From: Candidatus Omnitrophota bacterium
GTDB lineage: Bacteria > Omnitrophota > Gorgyraeia > Tantalellales > Tantalellaceae
DNA length: 5,011 bases
NCBI GenBank assembly: GCA_018814505.1
Contig: JAHIZQ010000294.1
Span: forward strand, 1 to 5,011
Reading direction: 5' to 3'
A program made the translations under genes and the position numbers. Each line of letters begins with the position of its first letter. The stretch's first letter is position 1. The notes under the pieces are model-generated. The model was given only the letters and a program-made list of their open reading frames with translations. It ran no database searches and was not told the origin of the DNA. Of the stretch, positions 1-5,011 are shown in pieces.

Positions 1-701
1 GATCTAATAGCCAAATACCACTTCGCCACAAATATTGAAGCCCACAAACCGGTTTCTCCGTCTTGTGGTTTTGCCCAGTTAGCAAAGATAATAAATCCGA
101 CCATTGCAAAAAAGTACAGCCCATTTTGCCATAATGCTCTTGTCTTTTTAACTTCTCCCGCAAAGAGTTCTCCTTCTACTTTCCTGGCATGTTCCTCCTT
201 AATGAAAATGAAATGCATCAATAGCCCTATAACAACGCTGAAGACTACAGCGCCAACAGCTCGGGCAACACCAAGTTTCCAACCGAGTATCCTTGCAGTC
301 ATGATAATGGCGATAACATTTATTGCGGGTCCGGAATAAAGAAATGCCGTAGCGGGTCCCAAGCCAGCGCCTCTTTTGTATATGCCTGAAAATAAAGGTA
401 AAACCGTACATGAACAAACTGCCAGTATTGTTCCTGAAATAGAAGCAACGCTGTAGGCGAGAAATTTATTTGCCTTAGCACCAAAATATTTAATCACCGA
501 AGCCTGACTGATAAAAACAGAAATAGCTCCGGCAATAAAAAAAGCAGGTACAAGACATAATAGAACATGTTCACGAGCATACCACCGAACTAAAGCTAAC
601 GCTTCAAATATAGCATTTCTAAAGGGTAATAGCTCAACAGGCAGATAAAAACACGCAAAAAACACCGCAACCATTAACAAAAATTTCTTCGCTTCTTTCA
701 T
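1..701 (-). CDS. Permease of the ArsP/UPF0718 (ArsP_1) family, 3' end beyond the window
   Basis: A 233-codon reading frame opens at ATG 701-699 and runs off the left edge, so the C-terminus is missing. The protein is very hydrophobic, with likely membrane segments near residues 7-23, 45-65, 82-105, 119-137, 145-168, 193-210 and from 219. The family hallmarks I recognise are a CSC motif (residues 96-98, in AVCSCTVLPLFSG) and, after GAGLGPATAFLYSG, a GPAINV motif (124-129). Members of this family sit in the inner membrane. Some export organoarsenicals; most have no proven substrate, and related ones often sit with thioredoxin or ArsR genes, none visible here. The N-terminus (MKEAKKFLLM) looks complete for the family. 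No Shine-Dalgarno precedes the ATG: dispersed repeat copy 1 begins only 7 bases upstream, so the native promoter and leader may have been replaced. Family assignment is firm; the substrate is unknown. Confidence 0.85.
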   Translation of the reverse strand, partial: MKEAKKFLLMVAVFFACFYLPVELLPFRNAIFEALALVRWYAREHVLLCLVPAFFIAGAISVFISQASVIKYFGAKANKFLAYSVASISGTILAVCSCTVLPLFSGIYKRGAGLGPATAFLYSGPAINVIAIIMTARILGWKLGVARAVGAVVFSVVIGLLMHFIFIKEEHARKVEGELFAGEVKKTRALWQNGLYFFAMVGFIIFANWAKPQDGETGLWASIFVAKWYLAIR

Positions 702-708
702 AATAAAA

Positions 709-822
709 TAAAGGGGTCAAGTCTTGATTTTAAACTTAAGTATTCTTGGAATCTGTATGGGCAAAACTCTTGTCTTTAATTGGTTTCTAAAAAGTCAATG
801 TCTAGATCTACGCTCTTATCTT
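709..822 (+). repeat. Dispersed ~100 bp repeat, copy 1 (right end degenerate)
   Basis: From TAAAGGGGTCAAG to GTCAATGTCTAG (709-805) this matches copy 2 without gaps, at 92 of 97 positions by eye, and also matches copy 3. The left terminal repeat GGGGTCAAGTCTTGA is intact. The right one is not: the sequence after TCTAG departs from GCTTGACCC, though weak similarity to the flank of copy 2 (CTCTT-TCT) continues to about 822. It lies between the permease start and the stop of the small gene at 838-1185, and fills nearly all of that gap. No transposase is encoded in it, so it is non-autonomous, MITE-like or REP-like. Confidence 0.85.
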
Positions 823-837
823 GGAGAATCTTTGTCT

Positions 838-1185
838 TTAGCTGATTTTTATTGACCATCTTTTCTTATGTTTTATTTTTTTCTTTTTTTCTTGGCTATC
901 AATATACTTCAGTGCTTCTTTCTTACTGGTAAACGGAAACACAGGAACTATATTGCCCGATTTTGAAACACATACAAGATATCTTTTAGGATTATATTTC
1001 GAAATTATATATTCTGTACCGCCCTTAACAATATGGTCTTTCTTTTCTGTTTTCATATTTTCCATAGATTCTCTTGTAACTTTTAATGAACGTACTGGGT
1101 GCATATGATTTTCTACCACTTTATCTACTGCCTCTTTCATAGCAGTTTCTGCTTTATCAAAAACAGATAGTCTTTTTTTCTTCAT
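838..1185 (-). CDS. Small lysine-rich hypothetical protein, putative partner (antitoxin-like) of the adjacent zeta-type gene
   Basis: A 115-residue protein starting at ATG 1185-1183, which overlaps the TGA of the zeta-type remnant by four bases (ATGA), the usual sign of translational coupling. A weak GGGG ribosome-site candidate lies about 6 bases upstream of the ATG. Residues 9-27 (FDKAETAMKEAVDKVVENH) would form an amphipathic helix and resemble, from memory, the start of the small proteins usually encoded beside chromosomal zeta-family kinases. The middle (residues 59-97) could fold as a small alpha/beta unit with segments YIISKYNPKRYLVCVSKSG and FPFTSKKEALKYI; the last 20 residues are almost all lysine or arginine. 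There is no signal peptide or membrane segment. A role as antitoxin is inferred from position and the N-terminal helix only. With the upstream gene broken it is probably an orphan with no promoter of its own in view. Confidence 0.6.
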   Translation of the reverse strand: MKKKRLSVFDKAETAMKEAVDKVVENHMHPVRSLKVTRESMENMKTEKKDHIVKGGTEYIISKYNPKRYLVCVSKSGNIVPVFPFTSKKEALKYIDSQEKKKKIKHKKRWSIKIS

Positions 1186-1720
1186 AATTTTACCCCAACT
1201 TTATTAGTAATTTTTTTAAACAAAATACGGTTAGCCACATCAATATGATTATTTTGTTTTTGTGCAATCATTTGAGGGATAAGTCCTTCATTATTAAATA
1301 ATACCCATTTATCTGATAAAAATCGATATTCTTTGAAAAATTTCTCTATACTCCTTTCAAATCGGCGCCGCACATTTTCCGTTGGAACATTATGCCCCCC
1401 TTGTTCTACACGCTCTTTCACGCGAAGAATAGCCAATTGTGAAGTTGGTATCCATAGAAAGAAAATATGAATTTTGTATCCTTTCTTTTTCAGCATTTTC
1501 AAATACTTCAACTATGTCACCCCGGACATAGTTGTTTCAAACCCGAAATCAACACCACTTTCTAAATATTCTTTGATCTGCCCTAAAACTAATTTACCCG
1601 ATTTAATAGCGGCCTGCTATGGCGAAAAAGGCGATAAACCAGTTGCAATGAGATCGGCATTAATAAATCGTTTGTTTTTCATGATACGACATTATACCTC
1701 AAAAACATGGAAAATTCATT
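1182..1720 (-). pseudogene. Decayed zeta-toxin-family kinase: P-loop lost, two in-frame amber stops
   Basis: Reading leftward, conceptual translation gives zeta/UDP-GlcNAc-kinase-like blocks in the right order: KRFINADLIATGLSPFSP, stop, QAAIKSGKLVLGQ..GVDFGFETTMSGVT, stop, LKYLKMLKKKGYKIHIFFLW, then RVKERVEQGGHNVP and VRRRFERSI...DKWVLFNNEG. The stops are TAG at 1619-1617 and 1514-1512. Upstream, FLRYNVVS (about 1708-1685) fits the segment just after the P-loop but is in another frame, so a frameshift lies near 1683. The expected GPNGAGKTT-type ATP-binding loop is absent; the similarity stops at 1720, where dispersed repeat copy 2 begins. The longest stop-free piece (1182-1511) could only start at a TTG and would lack the nucleotide-binding site. 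Intact relatives are toxin-like kinases paired with a small partner gene. The remnant should be inactive as a kinase. Confidence 0.85.
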
Positions 1721-1721
1721 A

Positions 1722-1828
1722 ATAAAGGGGTCAAGTCTTGATTTTAAACTTAAGTATTTTTGGAATCTGCAGGGGCAAAACTCTTGTCTTTAATTGGCTT
1801 CTAAAATGTCAATGTCTAGGCTTGACCC
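1722..1828 (+). repeat. Dispersed ~107 bp repeat, copy 2 (complete, with terminal inverted repeats)
   Basis: The most complete copy. Left end GGGGTCAAGTCTTGA (1727-1741) and right end TCTAGGCTTGACCC (1815-1828) are imperfect inverted repeats: 12 of 14 positions pair when the right end is reverse-complemented. The left end also holds a small palindrome, TCAAG-T-CTTGA. Between GGGG and TCTAG it matches copy 3 at 87 of 93 positions. A frame is open through all three copies, but differences between copies change amino acids at nearly every variable codon, so it is not a conserved peptide. It sits exactly where the zeta-type gene loses similarity. Confidence 0.88.
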
Positions 1829-1847
1829 TCTTGTCTAGTTATAGGGC

Positions 1848-1876
1848 TTTACAAAGAGGCTCCGAATGTGTATGCT
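1848..1876 (+). promoter_or_regulatory. Candidate sigma70-type promoter for the ABC-F gene
   Basis: TTTACA (1848-1853, five of six to the -35 consensus) is followed after exactly 17 bases by TATGCT (1871-1876, four of six to the -10). This would give a leader of roughly 50 bases ahead of the ATG at 1936. It lies just outside repeat copy 2, so the repeat did not obviously supply it. No operator-like symmetry is evident nearby. Prediction by eye only. Confidence 0.35.
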
Positions 1877-1918
1877 CTTGTTTCGGGATATTGATGGATG
1901 TAGTGAAATTATATAGGT

Positions 1919-1925
1919 GAAAGGT
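1919..1925 (+). promoter_or_regulatory. Ribosome binding site of the ABC-F gene
   Basis: GAAAGGT lies about 10 bases before ATG 1936, a slightly long but workable spacing. No other ATG nearby gives the family N-terminus, so it supports this start. Confidence 0.5.
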
Positions 1926-1935
1926 AATTGATAAT

Positions 1936-3558
1936 ATGATAACGACTAATGGTGTATCTCTGCAGTATGGTTCGCAAAAATTATTTTCTAACGTAAATAT
2001 TACTTTTTCGCAGGGTAATTGTTACGGTTTAATTGGAGCGAATGGTTCGGGAAAATCTACTTTCCTGAAGATACTTTCTGGTGATGTAGAGACCTCAACC
2101 GGTGATGTCTTTATTACTCCCGGAGAAAGAATGTCAGTCCTGAATCAGGACCAGTTTGCTTTTGATGAACATACTGTTCTGAATACGGTAATCATGGGAC
2201 ATAAGCGGCTTTATGAGATTATGAAAGAGAAAGACGCGATTTATGCAAAAGAAGATTGTTCCAATGCGGACGGGATAAAGGTCGCGGAGTTAGAAGGTGA
2301 GTTTGTTGAACTCGACGGATGGAACGCCGAGAATAACGCCGCTAAACTGTTAAACAATGTAGGCATCACGAAAGACCTGCTTGATGTATACATGAAACAT
2401 CTTGAAGGGGGGCAGAAGATCCGTGTGCTTTTGGCCCAGGCGCTTTTTGGGAACCCCGATATTCTGCTGTTGGATGAACCTACAAACCATCTGGACGTAG
2501 AGACTAGTGTATGGCTCGAAGGGTTTTTATGCAATTTTAAGAATATCGCTATTGTGGTTTCTCACGATAGACATTTCCTGGATAAAGTCTGTACGCATAT
2601 CGCGGATATCGATTACGACACGATACGGCTGTCATCGGGAAATTATTCTTTCTGGATGCAGTCAAGCCAGTTTGTTCTTGAACAGCGCAACCAGTCTAAT
2701 AAAAAGATAGCGCAAAAACGTAAAGAGCTTGAGGAATTTATCGCGCGTTTTAGCGCAAATGCTTCCAAAGCAAAGCAAGCAACCAGCCGTAAAAAAAGCC
2801 TGGATGAACTGGTTCTTGAGGACATACAGCCTTCTTCGAGGAAATACCCGTTTATTAATTTTGAGCAGGAACGGGATTTAGGAAATAACATCTTAAATAT
2901 CGAAAACTTATCCAAGTCGCTTGACGGGCAACCTATGTTCAGTAACCTGAACATAACTGTAAGAAAAGGAGATAAAATTGCTTTTGTGGGTCACAACGAT
3001 CTTGTCAAAACGACGCTCTTTCGAACACTTATGAACGAGCTCAAAGCGGACAGTGGAAAGTTAACCTGGGGCGTAACGACTAAGAAGGCGTATTATCCCA
3101 AGGACAACACAGGCTACTTTGACGCGAATATTGAACTTATCGATTGGCTTTCACAGTATACAGATAACACCGAGACATCCTTTGTACGCGGGTTTCTGGG
3201 GCGCATGCTTTTTTCGGGCGATGAAGTATTTAAAAATGTGAAAGTCCTTTCCGGAGGAGAAAAGGTTAGATGCATGTTGGCGCGGATGATGCTTGTCGGC
3301 GCCAATGTTCTGATATTGGACGAACCTACAAATCATCTAGACCTGGAATCAATCTCGGCTCTCAACGAAGGACTTCAAAAATACAAAGGGGTTCTTCTTT
3401 TTTCATCACACGATCATCAATTAGTAGAGACAACGGCAAACCGCATTATCGAGGTCACTCCGCTGGGATACATAGACCGTGCAAACACGACCTATGACGA
3501 ATATCTTTCCGATAAAAACATAGAAAAAAGACGCCGGAAATTGTATTCAAATAAATAG
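1936..3558 (+). CDS. ybiT: ABC-F family ATPase, YbiT/YkpA type (ribosome-associated translation factor)
   Basis: A 540-residue soluble protein with two ATP-binding cassettes and no membrane domain, the ABC-F plan. Cassette 1: Walker A GANGSGKST (34-42), signature LEGGQK (156-161), Walker B ILLLDEPTNHLD (176-187), switch histidine H210 in SHDRHF. The linker (about 243-300) is charged and helical with FSANASKAKQATSRKK (272-287), the segment that in ABC-F proteins reaches the tRNA/peptidyl-transferase region from the ribosomal E site. Cassette 2: GHNDLVKTT (352-360), LSGGEK (438-443), LILDEPTNHLD (459-469), H492. Length and the cassette 2 segment WGVTTKKAYYPKDN fit the YbiT/YkpA branch, whose members are thought to help stalled or difficult translation; antibiotic protection is possible but not indicated. 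Two degenerate motifs stand out: S to E in the first signature, and loss of two glycines in the second Walker A. I recall similar changes in this branch, so they need not mean decay. It converges with the fic gene, 21 bases apart. Confidence 0.92.
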   Translation: MITTNGVSLQYGSQKLFSNVNITFSQGNCYGLIGANGSGKSTFLKILSGDVETSTGDVFITPGERMSVLNQDQFAFDEHTVLNTVIMGHKRLYEIMKEKDAIYAKEDCSNADGIKVAELEGEFVELDGWNAENNAAKLLNNVGITKDLLDVYMKHLEGGQKIRVLLAQALFGNPDILLLDEPTNHLDVETSVWLEGFLCNFKNIAIVVSHDRHFLDKVCTHIADIDYDTIRLSSGNYSFWMQSSQFVLEQRNQSNKKIAQKRKELEEFIARFSANASKAKQATSRKKSLDELVLEDIQPSSRKYPFINFEQERDLGNNILNIENLSKSLDGQPMFSNLNITVRKGDKIAFVGHNDLVKTTLFRTLMNELKADSGKLTWGVTTKKAYYPKDNTGYFDANIELIDWLSQYTDNTETSFVRGFLGRMLFSGDEVFKNVKVLSGGEKVRCMLARMMLVGANVLILDEPTNHLDLESISALNEGLQKYKGVLLFSSHDHQLVETTANRIIEVTPLGYIDRANTTYDEYLSDKNIEKRRRKLYSNK

Positions 3559-3576
3559 GTGTCTGTCCCTATTTAT
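3551..3576. terminator. Hairpin between the convergent ABC-F and fic genes, likely bidirectional terminator
   Basis: ATAAATAGG (3551-3559) and CCTATTTAT (3568-3576) are perfectly complementary, 9 bp, around the 8-base loop TGTCTGTC. The left arm contains the TAG stop of the ABC-F gene and the right arm ends four bases from the fic stop, so one structure could end both transcripts. The stem is AT-rich and has no long T run, so its strength as an intrinsic terminator is doubtful. The GGTGTCTGTCCCTATTT core resembles, from memory, a short REP-like hairpin found dispersed in some genomes. Confidence 0.5.
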
Positions 3577-3579
3577 CTA

Positions 3580-4725
3580 TTATACATTTAAGGAATAACT
3601 AGTGCTCCGTCCACCCGCAGAATCTTTAACAAGGATCCCTTTCTCTACAAGATCAAGAATATCCCTTAAAGCCGTATCCTGCGAACATTTTGTGATCTTC
3701 GCCCATTTTGAAGAAGTAAGCTTTCCTTCAAAACCATCGAACAACTTATTGATCATAATTCGTTGCCGTTCGTTAATTGACTCAACTGGATGAGATTCCC
3801 AAAAACGAGCTTTTTTAAATACATCAGAAAGCGTATTCTCGGTTGTTTTAAGCGCCCGATTCAAACAATTCAAAAACCATACAAGCCATGCTGTAATATC
3901 AATTCCGGATTTTTTACTATGAATATTTTTCTGTGTATTCTCAAGAATACGGTAATAAGCATTCCGTTCCTGACGGATTTGAACAGACATACTATAAAAC
4001 CGTTCTCGACTACCGTCAGCACGTGCAAGCTGCATATCGGCAATTGCCCGAGCGATACGCCCATTGCCGTCTTCAAAAGGATGAAGAGTCACAATCCACA
4101 AATGCGCAATACCCGCCTTAAGAGTAGGATCTAAATCCAAAGAACACCCTTTGGCAAACGAAGCCGATCCATTAAACCAACTTAAGAAATTTTTCATCTC
4201 ACTTTTTAAACGATCAGCATCCGGTGCTTCAAAATGCACTCTTTCATGACCAACCGCGCCCGAAACAACCCTCATGGGACCTTGGGCATCATTGCGCCAC
4301 GCGCCAACAATTATTTTATGCATCCCGCTATGTCCCGATGGAAACAAGCTCGCATGCCAACCAAACAGCCGATCTTTCGTCAAAGGCTTTTTGAAATTCT
4401 GAGTAGCATCCAACATCATCTCTACAACACCATCAACATAACGATCAGAAGGAACAAGTCCACTAATCCCCATCATCCCCAGCCTACGCGCTATTGATGA
4501 ACGCACCTGACTTCTATCAAGAATCTCCCCTTCGATCTCACTGCTCTTTAAAACATCAAGAGTAAGCGTCTGAAGTATAGCCTCTGAACGCAAAGAAAAA
4601 CCCAATGTCTCCATACGACCGAGTAATCGTCCTTGACGATTACGCACTGCCCCCAGTAAAGACATTATCTTTTCATGATCCCATGTGAATTTTGGCCAAA
4701 TATCTAACTGATGAATATACTTCAT
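3580..4725 (-). CDS. Fic-family AMP transferase with DUF4172-like N-terminus and C-terminal winged helix
   Basis: A 381-residue protein. The Fic catalytic motif HPFEDGNGRIAR is complete at 215-226: H215 is the catalytic base, D219 sits at the acidic metal-ligand position and GNGR binds the nucleotide phosphates. Enzymes of this fold usually move AMP from ATP onto a hydroxyl side chain of a target protein. SSEIEG (61-66) matches the inhibitory-helix motif [S/T]xxxE[G/N], placing it among the self-inhibited class II Fics with the inhibitor at the N-terminus. Residues 1-80 (MKYIHQLDIWPKFTWDHEK...) look like DUF4172. Residues 317-381, with SSKWAKITKCSQDTALRDIL then GILVKDSAGGRSTSY, form a winged helix-turn-helix that probably binds DNA. 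I chose ATG 4725 because the family start is MKYIHQL and AGGGGG lies 9 bases before it; an upstream ATG at 4800 falls beside the -10 box. All key residues are present. The target protein is unknown. It ends in TAA, convergent with the ABC-F gene. Confidence 0.93.
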   Translation of the reverse strand: MKYIHQLDIWPKFTWDHEKIMSLLGAVRNRQGRLLGRMETLGFSLRSEAILQTLTLDVLKSSEIEGEILDRSQVRSSIARRLGMMGISGLVPSDRYVDGVVEMMLDATQNFKKPLTKDRLFGWHASLFPSGHSGMHKIIVGAWRNDAQGPMRVVSGAVGHERVHFEAPDADRLKSEMKNFLSWFNGSASFAKGCSLDLDPTLKAGIAHLWIVTLHPFEDGNGRIARAIADMQLARADGSRERFYSMSVQIRQERNAYYRILENTQKNIHSKKSGIDITAWLVWFLNCLNRALKTTENTLSDVFKKARFWESHPVESINERQRIMINKLFDGFEGKLTSSKWAKITKCSQDTALRDILDLVEKGILVKDSAGGRSTSYSLNV

Positions 4726-4734
4726 TCCTGTTTT

Positions 4735-4740
4735 CCCCCT
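4735..4740 (-). promoter_or_regulatory. Ribosome binding site of fic
   Basis: On the minus strand AGGGGG lies 9 bases before the ATG at 4725. It is the best Shine-Dalgarno match in the leader and decides the start in favour of the MKYIHQL N-terminus. Confidence 0.6.
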
Positions 4741-4749
4741 ATATTCTCT

Positions 4750-4816
4750 TGCGGAGAAAAGACTATTTATTCTCCGCATCATATGCGTAGAATATAGCAT
4801 ACATTCTCCGCATATG
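4750..4816. promoter_or_regulatory. Duplicated inverted-repeat operator upstream of fic
   Basis: Two inverted repeats of identical geometry stand in tandem. Unit 1: TGCGGAGAAA (4750-4759), 9-base spacer, ATTCTCCGCA (4769-4778). Unit 2: TGCGTAGAAT (4784-4793), 9-base spacer, ATTCTCCGCA (4803-4812). The units repeat every 34 bases. The two spacers differ in sequence, while the arms are kept apart from one change in each left arm. In unit 2 the match extends outward to CATATG on both sides (4780-4793 and 4803-4816). Conserved arms with free spacers point to protein binding rather than an RNA hairpin. Unit 2 lies within the predicted promoter and unit 1 in the leader, positions suited to repression. 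The obvious candidate binder is the winged helix of Fic itself. Confidence 0.75.
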
Positions 4817-4819
4817 CAA
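4791..4819 (-). promoter_or_regulatory. Candidate sigma70-type promoter for fic
   Basis: Reading the minus strand, TTGCAT (4819-4814) is followed after 17 bases by TATATT (4796-4791), which matches five of six bases of the -10 consensus. The -35 is weak (three of six). Transcription would start near 4784, giving a leader of about 60 bases. Operator unit 2 lies largely between the two boxes, so a bound protein would block polymerase. Confidence 0.5.
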
Positions 4820-4830
4820 ATTATTGTAAA

Positions 4831-4888
4831 AGATAAAAGGGGTCAAATAAAGATAAAAGGGGTCATAAAAGGGGATAAAAGGGGTCAA
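4831..4888 (+). repeat. Tandem copies of the ATAAAAGGGG(TCA) motif, left end of the dispersed repeat
   Basis: ATAAAAGGGG occurs four times, starting at 4833, 4853, 4865 and 4875, with TCA after the first, second and fourth. The last copy is the true left end of dispersed repeat copy 3. Copies 1 and 2 have only one such motif. The uneven spacing (20, 12, 10) fits repeated partial insertions or end-processing better than simple replication slippage. No gene lies in this 60-base stretch. Confidence 0.75.
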
Positions 4889-4979
4889 GTCTTGATTTTA
4901 AACTTAAGTGGTTTTGGAATCTGTACGGGCAAAACTTTTGTCTTTAATTGGTTTCTAAAATGTCAATGTCTAGGCTTGA
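4875..4979 (+). repeat. Dispersed ~105 bp repeat, copy 3 (right terminal repeat partial)
   Basis: In the same orientation as copies 1 and 2. It matches copy 2 without gaps between GGGG (4881) and TCTAG (4973), with six differences. The right terminal repeat is cut short: TAGGCTTGA is followed by TAATATG rather than CCC. It lies upstream of the fic promoter, and the rest of the window (4980-5011) shows nothing I can assign. Confidence 0.87.
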
Positions 4980-5011
4980 TAATATGTGAGATATAGGTGG
5001 TGATCCCAACC

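Noticed and set aside
1827..1859. Possible hairpin CCTCTT...AAGAGG upstream of the ABC-F gene (attenuator?)
   Set aside because: Only 6 bp with a 21-base loop, no T run and no leader peptide; likely chance.
1738..1920. A 60-codon open frame covering repeat copy 2 and its right flank
   Set aside because: It translates the repeat itself. Differences between copies alter residues at nearly all variable codons, there is no ribosome site, and the frame diverges outside the repeat.
2241..3336. Open frames antisense to the ABC-F gene
   Set aside because: Shadows of a strongly conserved coding sequence, with no family resemblance and no start signals.
4726..4800. Upstream start for Fic adding 25 residues
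   Set aside because: The extra segment lies on the promoter -10 region and operator repeats, lacks a ribosome site, and family members begin at MKYIHQL.
4814..4996. A 60-codon open frame covering repeat copy 3
   Set aside because: Same repeat-derived frame as copy 2, starting inside a fic operator arm and reading through the GGGG tandem array; no support as a gene.
4987..5011. AGGTGGTG near the right edge as the start of another gene
   Set aside because: Only a dozen or so bases follow, so no reading frame can be judged.
1..5011. CRISPR array, tRNA or rRNA gene, transposase gene
   Set aside because: No regularly spaced repeats with unique spacers, no cloverleaf-like TTCRA and acceptor pairing noticed, and no transposase motifs in any frame.

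Overview
The window looks like a chromosomal accessory stretch from an AT-rich, probably Gram-negative and uncultured bacterium. No gene fixes the taxon. Every intact gene reads under the standard code. My guess of a candidate-phylum anaerobe (Omnitrophota-like) rests only on a recalled resemblance of the dispersed repeats and is weak.

Layout, left to right. (1) A multi-pass permease of the ArsP/UPF0718 type runs leftward off the window edge (1-701, minus). (2) A ~100 bp dispersed repeat follows, copy 1 (709-822). (3) A leftward toxin-antitoxin-like remnant comes next: a small, lysine-rich partner protein (838-1185) behind a decayed zeta-toxin-type kinase gene (1182-1720) that has two in-frame amber stops, a probable frameshift and no P-loop. 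(4) Repeat copy 2 (1722-1828), the only copy with both terminal inverted repeats, abuts the broken end of the zeta gene. (5) A rightward ABC-F translation-factor ATPase of the YbiT/YkpA type (1936-3558) ends in a hairpin shared with (6) a convergent Fic-family AMP transferase (3580-4725, minus) that carries a DUF4172-like N-terminus and a C-terminal winged helix. (7) The Fic promoter region holds two phased copies of an inverted repeat (4750-4812), a likely operator. (8) A short tandem array of the repeat's left end leads into repeat copy 3 (4875-4979).

All three dispersed repeats point the same way and separate the gene modules, so the region reads as a mosaic of cassettes, one of which was broken at a repeat boundary. 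The best regulatory signal is the duplicated palindrome over the fic promoter, which together with the DNA-binding C-terminus of Fic suggests autoregulation. I see no wholly new multigene system. The items most worth following are the repeat family, the Fic operator and the zeta gene cut just after its ATP-binding loop.
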